From: Alkaliphilus serpentinus | GTDB lineage: Bacteria > Bacillota > Clostridia > Peptostreptococcales > Natronincolaceae | Assembly: GCF_009017255.1 (NCBI RefSeq) | Contig: NZ_WBZB01000063.1 | Location: 1-41,397 of the forward strand | Reading direction: 5' to 3' | DNA: 41,397 nucleotides | Part shown: positions 25,699-32,418 of the stretch, in pieces | Position numbering within the stretch: position 1 is the first letter of the stretch | Layout: every line of letters starts with the position of its first letter | Program-made: the position numbers and the translations under genes | Notes under the pieces: model-generated | Database searches by the model: none | What the model was told of the DNA's origin: nothing | The model's input: the letters and a program-made list of their open reading frames with translations, nothing else

Positions 25699-26325
25699 TT
25701 GAAGGATATGAATGTTGATTTAATTCTTAAAAAGGTAATGAAGAAGATTGAAGAAGACTATAGCATCCCCATTGAAGTTTCTGCAAGGCATGTACATCTT
25801 AGTAAGGATCACATCGAAAAGCTATTTGGCAAGGAGTATAGCCTTACGATTAAAAAGAATCTATCTCAACCCGGTCAATATCAGTATCAAGAAAGAGTTA
25901 ATCTTATTGGACCTAAAGGGGTTATTACAGGGGTTACAATTCTCGGTCCTGCAAGGGATAAAACCCAGGTGGAGGTTTCTAGAACAGATGCCATCAAATT
26001 AGGTATAAAACCGCCTGTTAGAGAGTCTGGAGATTTAAAGGATAGTGAAACTATTGTGATTTCCAATGAAAGAGAGGTAGTAAAAGCCACTGAATCTGTA
26101 ATTATTGCTAAAAGGCATATCCATATGGAGCCTAAGGATGCAGAATACTTTGGGGTTAGAGATAAACAGAGTGTGGGTGTAAAGCTACTAAGCAATAGGC
26201 CTGTAATCCTTCAAGATGTAACAGTTAGGGTTGACGAAAGCTATAAACTAAATATGCATATCGACCATGATGAAGCTAACTGCGCTGGTTGTGAAGAAGG
26301 AGTAGTAGGATTACTGATTGTATAG
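25699..26325 (+). CDS. eutD: PduL-type phosphotransacylase (firmicute EutD)
   Basis: A 208-aa PduL-family enzyme that converts acetyl-CoA and phosphate to acetyl phosphate, recycling CoA inside the shell. Zinc and active-site histidines are seen in EVSARHVHLS, IAKRHIHMEP and HIDHDEANCAGC. The N-terminal MNVDLILKKVMKKIEED is an amphipathic encapsulation helix. It is unrelated to the Pta-type EutD of enterobacteria, although firmicute genomes often use the same name. TTG 25699 is placed 8 bases from AAGGGGTG; ATG 25708 is an alternative. Confidence 0.93.
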   Translation: MKDMNVDLILKKVMKKIEEDYSIPIEVSARHVHLSKDHIEKLFGKEYSLTIKKNLSQPGQYQYQERVNLIGPKGVITGVTILGPARDKTQVEVSRTDAIKLGIKPPVRESGDLKDSETIVISNEREVVKATESVIIAKRHIHMEPKDAEYFGVRDKQSVGVKLLSNRPVILQDVTVRVDESYKLNMHIDHDEANCAGCEEGVVGLLIV

Positions 26326-26363
26326 GGAGTAATGCTGCTTCCTTAAGAAGGGGGACCAAAACC

Positions 26364-27182
26364 ATGGATTTTAAATTAGTTGATGAGTTTATACAGGATG
26401 TTGAAAACTCCATACAGGTTACTAAAGGAAATTGTCAGCTAAAGGATTTAAAGGTTGGTGTAGACCTAGGAACAGCCTATATCGTATTGGTGGTGTTGGA
26501 TAAAGCCAATAATCCCATTGCTTGTGAGTTAGAATTTGCACAGGTGGTTAAGGATGGTTTAGTAGTAGATTATATCGGTGCATTGAATATTGTAAAGAAG
26601 CTAAAAGCCAAACTGGAGGGCCGATTAGGTGTGGAGTTGACTCGGGCTGCTATAGCAGTACCCCCTGGAACAGGAGAAGGAGATTGTAGGAGTCATAGGT
26701 ATGTTGTGGAAGGAAGTGGTATGGAGGTTACAGCAATCCTAGATGAACCGACTGCGGCCAATGCAGTGTTAAATATCAAAGATGGTGTCGTTGTAGATAT
26801 TGGAGGTGGAACCACCGGCCTAGCTATATTTGATAAGGGTAAAGTTGTATATATAGCAGATGAAGCAACAGGTGGAACCCATCTATCCTTAGTGATAGCA
26901 GGCAATTATAAGATTAACTTCGAAGAGGCTGAAGAAAAAAAGAAGGATAAGGACTGTCAAAGAGAGGTCTTTACAATCGTTGTACCAGTCATTGAAAAAA
27001 TGGCATCCATTATAAAAAGCCATATTGCAGGCTTTCATGTAGACAATATCTTTTTGGTAGGGGGTACCTGTTGCCTTAATGGAATAGAAGAGATTATTGA
27101 AAAAGAAACAGGAATTAGAACTCTAAAGCCTACAAATCCTTTCTTGATAACCCCTACGGGAATCGCTATGCATTGTAAGTAA
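26364..27182 (+). CDS. eutJ: EutJ, Hsp70-like chaperone of the eut locus
   Basis: A 272-aa protein with the actin/Hsp70 ATPase fold only: phosphate-1 VGVDLGTAYIVLVVLDK, DEPTAANAVL, phosphate-2 VVDIGGGTTGLAIFDKG, and the adenosine motif FLVGGTCCLNGIEEII. There is no peptide-binding domain. EutJ is conserved in eut loci, but its exact client is not established; assembly or enzyme quality control is assumed. AAGAAGGGGG precedes the ATG. Confidence 0.93.
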   Translation: MDFKLVDEFIQDVENSIQVTKGNCQLKDLKVGVDLGTAYIVLVVLDKANNPIACELEFAQVVKDGLVVDYIGALNIVKKLKAKLEGRLGVELTRAAIAVPPGTGEGDCRSHRYVVEGSGMEVTAILDEPTAANAVLNIKDGVVVDIGGGTTGLAIFDKGKVVYIADEATGGTHLSLVIAGNYKINFEEAEEKKKDKDCQREVFTIVVPVIEKMASIIKSHIAGFHVDNIFLVGGTCCLNGIEEIIEKETGIRTLKPTNPFLITPTGIAMHCK

Positions 27183-27199
27183 CGAAGGGTGGGTTGCTG

Positions 27200-27868
27200 A
27201 TGGATATAGAGAAAATGGTTGAAGTCATTACAAGAGAAATTTTTAAAAAGCTTACTGAAGAAGAAAAGAATGAGGAGAACCTTCATAAAAAAATCCTGGT
27301 CTTAGATAAGAATTACAAAGCTTATTTACGTAAACTACTAGATGATGCTACTTTAAGTAATATAATCCTCAACGATATAGACGCATATGAAGATAAAGAA
27401 ATCATAGAGCCCTACGAAACAGTGATAGTACCTTCCCTTTCAATCGATGATCATGTAAATATTGCCTTAGGCCTGCGTACTAATGTAATCACTAGAGGAA
27501 TATCTGATGCTCTATTACATTCTAAGAAGATCATCCTTCTGGAGGAAGGGCTTCAATACAATTGTTATAAGAAATCAAGTAATTCCACGTATTCTCAAAT
27601 GCTTGAGGACTATCTAAAGAGAATCCAAGCCTTTGGAATAATCATCTGTAATGAGGTTGAAATTCTTAAACATATAGAGGAAAGAAGCAGAAAAGAGCCT
27701 AAATACATTGAGGTAATTGACCTTAAGGATAAAAAGGTTATTACTGAAGGGGATTTGCAAAAACATTACAAAACAGGATGTCAAAAGGTTTTAATTAGCA
27801 ATAAAGCGGTGATTACCCCGCTGGCCCGGGACTATATAAGAGAAAAAAATATAAAACTGATTTTTTAA
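27200..27868 (+). CDS. TIGR02536-like ethanolamine utilization protein of unknown function
   Basis: About 222 aa, matching the flavoprotein-like hypothetical family restricted to firmicute eut loci (TIGR02536). The N-terminal MVEVITREIFKKLTEEEK is an encapsulation-type helix. The middle has a Rossmann-like pattern (ETVIVPSLSIDDHVNIALGL, then KKIILLEEGLQ). The C-terminus ends with NKAVITPLARDYIREKNIK, the module also found in EutT and in the 101-aa protein at 30103. No catalytic residue can be named. TTG 27194 is in frame, but GAAGGGTGGG favours ATG 27200. Confidence 0.8.
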   Translation: MDIEKMVEVITREIFKKLTEEEKNEENLHKKILVLDKNYKAYLRKLLDDATLSNIILNDIDAYEDKEIIEPYETVIVPSLSIDDHVNIALGLRTNVITRGISDALLHSKKIILLEEGLQYNCYKKSSNSTYSQMLEDYLKRIQAFGIIICNEVEILKHIEERSRKEPKYIEVIDLKDKKVITEGDLQKHYKTGCQKVLISNKAVITPLARDYIREKNIKLIF

Positions 27869-27901
27869 ATTCCATCAGTTTATAAAGAAAGGAAGAGATT
27901 G

Positions 27902-28210
27902 ATGGTATTGGGTAAAGTTGTAGGTAATATATGGGCAACTAGAAAGGAAGCTTCTTTAAATGGAATGAAATTCCTAGTTGTAAAGCCTATCGACTATTCA
28001 GCTGAGGCAGATTTAGCCACCTTTATAGCTGCAGATAATATTGGTGCAGGTATTGGTGAAACCGTTCTAGTTACTAAAGGAAGCTCCGCTAGGAAGGTTT
28101 TGGGAAGGGATGATATTCCTGTAGATGCCATGATTGTTGGAATTGTAGATTCTGAAGAAGTTGAATTAGGGCTTATTAAGAAAAGTGGTGATGGTTGTGG
28201 ATTTGATTAA
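27902..28210 (+). CDS. eutN: EutN, pentameric vertex protein
   Basis: A 102-aa CcmL/EutN-family protein (LGKVVGNIWATRKEASLNGM, GAGIGETVLVTKGSSARKVL, VDAMIVGIVDS). Such proteins form pentamers that cap the vertices of the polyhedral shell. GGAAGAGA lies ahead of the ATG at 27902; a TTG at 27899 is also in frame. Its 3' end overlaps the start of the next gene by about 20 bases. Confidence 0.95.
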   Translation: MVLGKVVGNIWATRKEASLNGMKFLVVKPIDYSAEADLATFIAADNIGAGIGETVLVTKGSSARKVLGRDDIPVDAMIVGIVDSEEVELGLIKKSGDGCGFD

Positions 28211-29534
28211 CAAAATTAAAGAGGCAGGAGTTGTTGGTGCTGGAGGGGCAGGATTTCCTACCCATGTAAAGATTAATTGTAAAGCTGATACATTTATTAT
28301 AAATGCTGCTGAATGTGAACCTCTTCTTAGTACAGATCAATATTTAATGAGGGAAAAAAGTCAAGATATCATAGAGGCTATTAATGAGGTAGCAAACCAT
28401 GTGGGAGCAAGGAGAAGGGTTATTGCCATTAAGAAAAAGTACACTGAGGAAATTAAAAGCCTACAGCAATCTCTTCATAAAAATGGAGCATCCATAGAGC
28501 TATACCTTCTAGACAATTTCTTTCCAGCTGGAGATGAGCAGATTATGGTCTATGAGGTAACAGGAAGAATAGTTCCAGAAGGAGGGATTCCTTTAGATGT
28601 AGATACTGTTGTTTCAAATGTAGGAACAATGGTAAACATCAAGGATGCCATATTGGGTAAGGCAGTAATAAATAAATATGTAACAATAATAGGGGAAGTT
28701 AATGAACCTAAACTACTTAGAGTCCCAATTGGAGCAGCTATTATTGATTGTATAAAGGAAGCAGGAGGAGCTAAGGAGGATGACTACAGTGTTGTGCTTG
28801 GTGGGCCCATGATGGGCAGAGTCCTAGATCAGGAAAAACTAAAGGATCAGTTCATTACAAAGACTGTTGGCGCAGTAATCATCTTACCAAAGGACCATTA
28901 TATAATTAATCGTAATAAAACGCCAATTCAGCACATTATTAATCAAGCAAAGTCAGCCTGTATACAGTGTAGATATTGCACAGACCTTTGTCCTAGATAT
29001 CTGATAGGCCATAGACTAAGACCCCACCTTATCATGGGGGCCATTTCAACAAGGACAATAGAGGATGAGGTTTTTCAGGAGGCGATGATATGTTGTGAAT
29101 GTGGAATTTGTGAGCTCTATGCCTGTCCAATGGGGCTTTCACCTAGAATCATCAATGCTTATCTAAAGAACTACTTAAGGCAAAAGAACTTTAGGCCTGC
29201 TAAATTTGACGGTGAACTGCAAGCGAATGAAGCCAGAGATTATAGGAAAATACCCACCGATAGATTGATGGCTAAAATTAATGTCCAATCCTACAGCCAC
29301 CAGAAATTCAAAAGAGCCTATTCAATAAAGGTATCTTCTGTTGGGATACCCCTTAAACAGCATATTGGAGTTATGTCGGAGGCTATAGTAGCCCTAGGAG
29401 ATTGGGTTGAGGAAGGGCAGATGATTGGTAGAGTCCCTGATGGGAAGCTAGGAGCCAATGTTCATGCCAGTATCAGTGGTGTGATCATGGAGATAGGGGA
29501 TATCATTAGGATACAGGAAGGGGATGGGGGTTGA
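28191..29534 (+). CDS. PduS/RnfC-like Fe-S flavoprotein (cobalamin reductase candidate)
   Basis: About 447 aa. The N-terminal GVVGAGGAGFPTHVK and AAECEPLLSTDQYLM form the NADH/FMN-binding part of RnfC and PduS. Two 4Fe-4S motifs follow (ACIQCRYCTDLCPR at about 260; CCECGICELYACPM at about 305), and a barrel-sandwich domain closes the chain (VALGDWVEEGQMIGRV). PduS reduces cob(III)alamin in propanediol compartments and works with the adenosyltransferase; here EutT would be the partner. It overlaps eutN and is itself overlapped by the PduT-like gene, so the pair is tightly coupled. Confidence 0.88.
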   Translation: MVVDLINKIKEAGVVGAGGAGFPTHVKINCKADTFIINAAECEPLLSTDQYLMREKSQDIIEAINEVANHVGARRRVIAIKKKYTEEIKSLQQSLHKNGASIELYLLDNFFPAGDEQIMVYEVTGRIVPEGGIPLDVDTVVSNVGTMVNIKDAILGKAVINKYVTIIGEVNEPKLLRVPIGAAIIDCIKEAGGAKEDDYSVVLGGPMMGRVLDQEKLKDQFITKTVGAVIILPKDHYIINRNKTPIQHIINQAKSACIQCRYCTDLCPRYLIGHRLRPHLIMGAISTRTIEDEVFQEAMICCECGICELYACPMGLSPRIINAYLKNYLRQKNFRPAKFDGELQANEARDYRKIPTDRLMAKINVQSYSHQKFKRAYSIKVSSVGIPLKQHIGVMSEAIVALGDWVEEGQMIGRVPDGKLGANVHASISGVIMEIGDIIRIQEGDGG

Positions 29535-29536
29535 TG

Positions 29537-30082
29537 ATGAAATCCATTGGTTTTCTTGAATTCAACAGTATAGCAAGAGGAATTGAAGCAACAGATACTA
29601 TGATTAAAGCAGCAGCTGTAGACCTGATTTTCTCTAAGCCAACCTGCCCTGGGAAGTTCATCACCCTCATTGCTGGTGATGTAGCAGCTATAAAGGCATC
29701 TATGGAGGCTGGAAGGGCCTGCGGTAGCATATATGTGGTAGATTATTTGGTGATACCAAGGGTAGATCCTCAGGTAATATATGCCATCAATGGTGTTGCG
29801 CCGGTTGAGAACTTTAATGCATTGGGGATCCTTGAATTTTTTAGTGTAGTTGGAGCTGTAACAGCTGCAGATGCAGCCGTAAAGGCGGCTGAGGTTAATC
29901 TAATAGAAGTAAGGCTAGGGGTTGGAATCGGAGGTAAATCCTTTGTTACTCTAACTGGTGATGTAAGTGGAGTTGAAGCAGCAGTTGAGGCTGGGGCAGC
30001 TAATGGAATTGACAATGGTTTATTAGTGAATAAAGCCGTAATTTCTTCGCCAAGAAAGGAGTTGTATGATAACCTACTATAA
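29537..30082 (+). CDS. PduT-like tandem BMC shell protein with Fe-S site
   Basis: A tandem-BMC (BMC-T) protein of about 181 aa: domain 1 is KSIGFLEFNSIARGIEATDT, domain 2 NALGILEFFSVVGAVTAADA. Residue Cys37, in KPTCPGKF, is placed like the PduT cysteine (Cys38) that lets three subunits hold one 4Fe-4S cluster at the trimer pore. This would carry electrons across the shell, fitting the PduS-like gene directly upstream. Two ATGs (29534, 29537) follow the GGATGGGGG site; the first overlaps the upstream stop. Confidence 0.9.
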   Translation: MKSIGFLEFNSIARGIEATDTMIKAAAVDLIFSKPTCPGKFITLIAGDVAAIKASMEAGRACGSIYVVDYLVIPRVDPQVIYAINGVAPVENFNALGILEFFSVVGAVTAADAAVKAAEVNLIEVRLGVGIGGKSFVTLTGDVSGVEAAVEAGAANGIDNGLLVNKAVISSPRKELYDNLL

Positions 30083-30102
30083 AAATGGGGTGAGATTGTA
30101 AT

Positions 30103-30408
30103 ATGGGAAACAAATTAATTACCTTCAATGAAATTCAAAGGATGTATTGTAAGGGTATTCGGGAAATATCTCTAACAGGGGGGAAAATACTTACTCCTGG
30201 AGCTAAGGATTTCGCCCTTGAAAGAGGAATGACATTAAGCTATGAAGAGAAAATGACTAAAAAGCCACAATCAGATATGTTGAGAAGGGAAATCAAAGAA
30301 AGCATTGAGGCTATTCTAAAGAATGAATATGAAATTTTGCAACAGGATAAAATTGATGAGATTACAACTAGAGTAATGAAACATCTTCCGAACAAACTAT
30401 TATATTAA
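30103..30408 (+). CDS. EutQ N-terminal-domain-like protein, 101 aa
   Basis: A small protein whose start (KLITFNEIQRMYCKGIREIS, then KILTPGAKDFALERGM) resembles the first 50 residues of enterobacterial EutQ. The C-terminal part (KIDEITTRVMKHLP) is an amphipathic helix like the encapsulation tags of its neighbours. The cupin half of EutQ is encoded separately at 31536, on the other side of eutH, so EutQ appears to be split or was never fused in this lineage. Its role is unknown. Confidence 0.8.
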   Translation: MGNKLITFNEIQRMYCKGIREISLTGGKILTPGAKDFALERGMTLSYEEKMTKKPQSDMLRREIKESIEAILKNEYEILQQDKIDEITTRVMKHLPNKLLY

Positions 30409-30420
30409 GGGGGTAATAGC

Positions 30421-31518
30421 ATGAGTATTAATGAAGTTATTGTCTACATTATGGTTTTATTCATGATTTTAGGTGCAATTGACAAAATCCTTGGCAATAA
30501 ATACGGTTATGGAGAAAAATTTGATGAAGGCTTTATGGCAATGGGATCATTGGCTATTGCAATGGTTGGGGTAGTTTCATTGGCTCCAGTTTTGGCAAAG
30601 ATTTTAAAGCCTATAATTGTACCCATTTATTCAGCTTTAGGAGCAGATCCTGCAATGTTTGCTACAACGCTTTTAGCCAATGACATGGGAGGTTATCCTT
30701 TGGCCATGGAGCTGGCCCAATCGCCAGAAGCAGGCCTTTTTGCAGGCTTAATATTAGGAGCTATGATGGGACCGACTATTGTATTTACGATCCCAGTAGC
30801 CCTGGGAATTATAGAGAAAAAAGACCATAAATTTCTTGCAAAGGGAATCCTTGCAGGGATGATCACTATTCCATTCGGATGCCTTGCAGGGGGTCTTGTT
30901 GCTGGATTTGATATTGGAATGATTATCAGTAACTTAATTCCCATTATTATAGTATCCTTGTTAATCGCTCTAGGGTTGTGGAAAATACCCAATAGGATGA
31001 TCAGTGGTTTTACCAAATTTGGTAAAGGTGTTGTTATCGTAATTACTGCCGGTACTGCAGCCATTGTTATTGAAACCCTAACAGGAATTGTTATTATTCC
31101 AGGAATGGCACCAGTTTGGGATGGTATTGAAATCGTTGGAGCAATTGCCATCATGTTGATAGGTGCCTTCCCAATGGTACACTTTATTACGAAGGTATTT
31201 AAGAAGCCCCTAATGAAAATGGGTAAGCTATTAGGTATGGGGGATGTGGCTGCAGCTGGTATGGTGGCCACCCTAGCAAATAACATTCCCATGTTCGGAT
31301 TAATGAAGGATATGGATGAAAGAGGAAAGGTAATCAATGTTGCTTTTGCTGTAAGTGCAGCCTTTGTCTTTGGTGATCACTTAGGCTTTACTGCAGGAGT
31401 TAATAGAGAATTGATATTCCCTATGGTGGTGGGCAAATTAGTTGCTGGTATCACTGCTGTTATTCTAGCTTACATGATAACCTCTAAAAATCCTGAAGAG
31501 CAAAAGGTTACTGAGTAG
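30421..31518 (+). CDS. eutH: EutH, ethanolamine permease
   Basis: A 365-aa polytopic inner-membrane protein with about ten hydrophobic segments. Characteristic stretches are NDMGGYPLAMELAQSPEAGL, ANNIPMFGLMKDMDERGKV and FGDHLGFTAGVNRE. EutH imports ethanolamine, chiefly when its protonated form cannot diffuse in. AAGGGGG precedes the ATG, 12 bases after the EutQ N-domain gene. Confidence 0.95.
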   Translation: MSINEVIVYIMVLFMILGAIDKILGNKYGYGEKFDEGFMAMGSLAIAMVGVVSLAPVLAKILKPIIVPIYSALGADPAMFATTLLANDMGGYPLAMELAQSPEAGLFAGLILGAMMGPTIVFTIPVALGIIEKKDHKFLAKGILAGMITIPFGCLAGGLVAGFDIGMIISNLIPIIIVSLLIALGLWKIPNRMISGFTKFGKGVVIVITAGTAAIVIETLTGIVIIPGMAPVWDGIEIVGAIAIMLIGAFPMVHFITKVFKKPLMKMGKLLGMGDVAAAGMVATLANNIPMFGLMKDMDERGKVINVAFAVSAAFVFGDHLGFTAGVNRELIFPMVVGKLVAGITAVILAYMITSKNPEEQKVTE

Positions 31519-31535
31519 GGGGTAAGTCTATGAAA

Positions 31536-31991
31536 GCTATGGATACAGCCTTACTTGAAGAGATTGTTAGAAGGGTAATAAGTGAGGAGCTTAAAAATCT
31601 TGAAGACCAAGAATTAGATAAAACTGTAGACCCAAGTGGTATTATACATGTAAGGTCTGGTTCTGTAAATTGCAAGCCCTTTGACACAGGTAAGGCAGGT
31701 GATAAGGTCTTTATAACAGATTTATACACCTTAGGGGAAAGCCCTAACATGGCATGTGGGATAATGGAAATGGAAGAATCAGCCTTCGATTGGACCCTTA
31801 CCTATGATGAGATAGACTTTATTATTGAAGGAACTCTTGAAATTATTATAAACAACAGAAAGGTAGTTGGTAATAAAGGGGATGTTTTATTTATTCCAAA
31901 GGATACAAGAATACAATTCTCATGTCCGAAATATACCAGATTCCTTTTTGTAACCTATCCAGCAAACTGGGAGGAGTTATCTAAAGGATAA
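31536..31991 (+). CDS. eutQ: EutQ cupin-domain protein
   Basis: About 152 aa. The N-terminal LLEEIVRRVISEELKNLED is an encapsulation-type helix. The cupin follows, with WTLTYDEIDFIIEGTLEIII and GDVLFIPKDTRIQF, and ends FLFVTYPANWEEL like EutQ. EutQ-family cupins are reported to have acetate-kinase activity in Salmonella, which would turn PduL-made acetyl phosphate into acetate and ATP. The N-terminal domain of full-length EutQ is a separate gene at 30103. ATG 31530 is in frame; AGGGGGTAAG fits either start. Confidence 0.9.
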   Translation, partial: AMDTALLEEIVRRVISEELKNLEDQELDKTVDPSGIIHVRSGSVNCKPFDTGKAGDKVFITDLYTLGESPNMACGIMEMEESAFDWTLTYDEIDFIIEGTLEIIINNRKVVGNKGDVLFIPKDTRIQFSCPKYTRFLFVTYPANWEELSKG

Positions 31992-31996
31992 AAGAA

Positions 31997-32051
31997 TGCA
32001 CTTCAAATGCTAGAGCTTTGTCTAGTATTTGAGGTGCACTTTACTTTTATT
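31997..32051 (+). terminator. Terminator of the eut operon
   Basis: An 18-bp stem with two G-U pairs (31997-32014 with 32021-32038) around GCTTTG, followed by CTTTACTTTTATT. It comes directly after the eutQ stop and marks the operon end. Confidence 0.85.
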
Positions 32052-32083
32052 AGGGTAATTGTTCTCAAATAAGCATATTAAAG

Positions 32084-32112
32084 AAAACCTCCTTGTGGAG
32101 GTTTTTCTTTTT
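32084..32112 (+). terminator. Second, tandem terminator after the eut operon
   Basis: A 9-bp perfect stem (AAAACCTCC at 32084-32092 with 32097-32105), loop TTGT, and a TTTTTCTTTTT tail. It backs up the first terminator. Confidence 0.85.
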
Positions 32113-32204
32113 AAATGGAAATATTAGCATATTGATTGCAGAGATAATTTTATAAGTATATACTATTATTATTAGTTAACATAAAACCATAAAGGATCGA
32201 TAAA

Positions 32205-32360
32205 ATGATAAAGAAGCTAAAGAATTTCATTGAAGAACTGGCAATGATGGAGGTTACTCCAAATGTCTATAATCAATATTCCTATGCGACAAAGGATAAT
32301 GAAGTAAGAAGAAATAATCTTCTAATTTATTTAAAGGGGATGACTTTATATACACCATGA
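32205..32360 (+). pseudogene. Uracil-DNA-glycosylase-like gene remnant (N-terminal 51 aa)
   Basis: A 51-aa reading frame with AAAGGA before its ATG. The sequence TPNVYNQYSY and NEVRRNNLLIYLKGM resembles the first 50 residues of a uracil-DNA-glycosylase-family protein (typical pattern NVFNPYS...RRNNLLLYL). The catalytic and Fe-S parts are missing; the frame stops after LYTP, and only about 60 bases remain before the next gene. It is most likely a deletion remnant. The identification comes from memory of the family pattern. Confidence 0.6.
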
Positions 32361-32418
32361 AAATTCCGATAGTATTGGTAAATAAATAATTGGTTATGAC
32401 AAACTAAGGGGGACTAAA

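Noticed and set aside
30693-31337. 214-aa open frame antisense to eutH
   Set aside because: It is the mirror of a hydrophobic membrane gene, with composition dominated by Ile, Pro and Thr; there is no ribosome site and no recognisable family.
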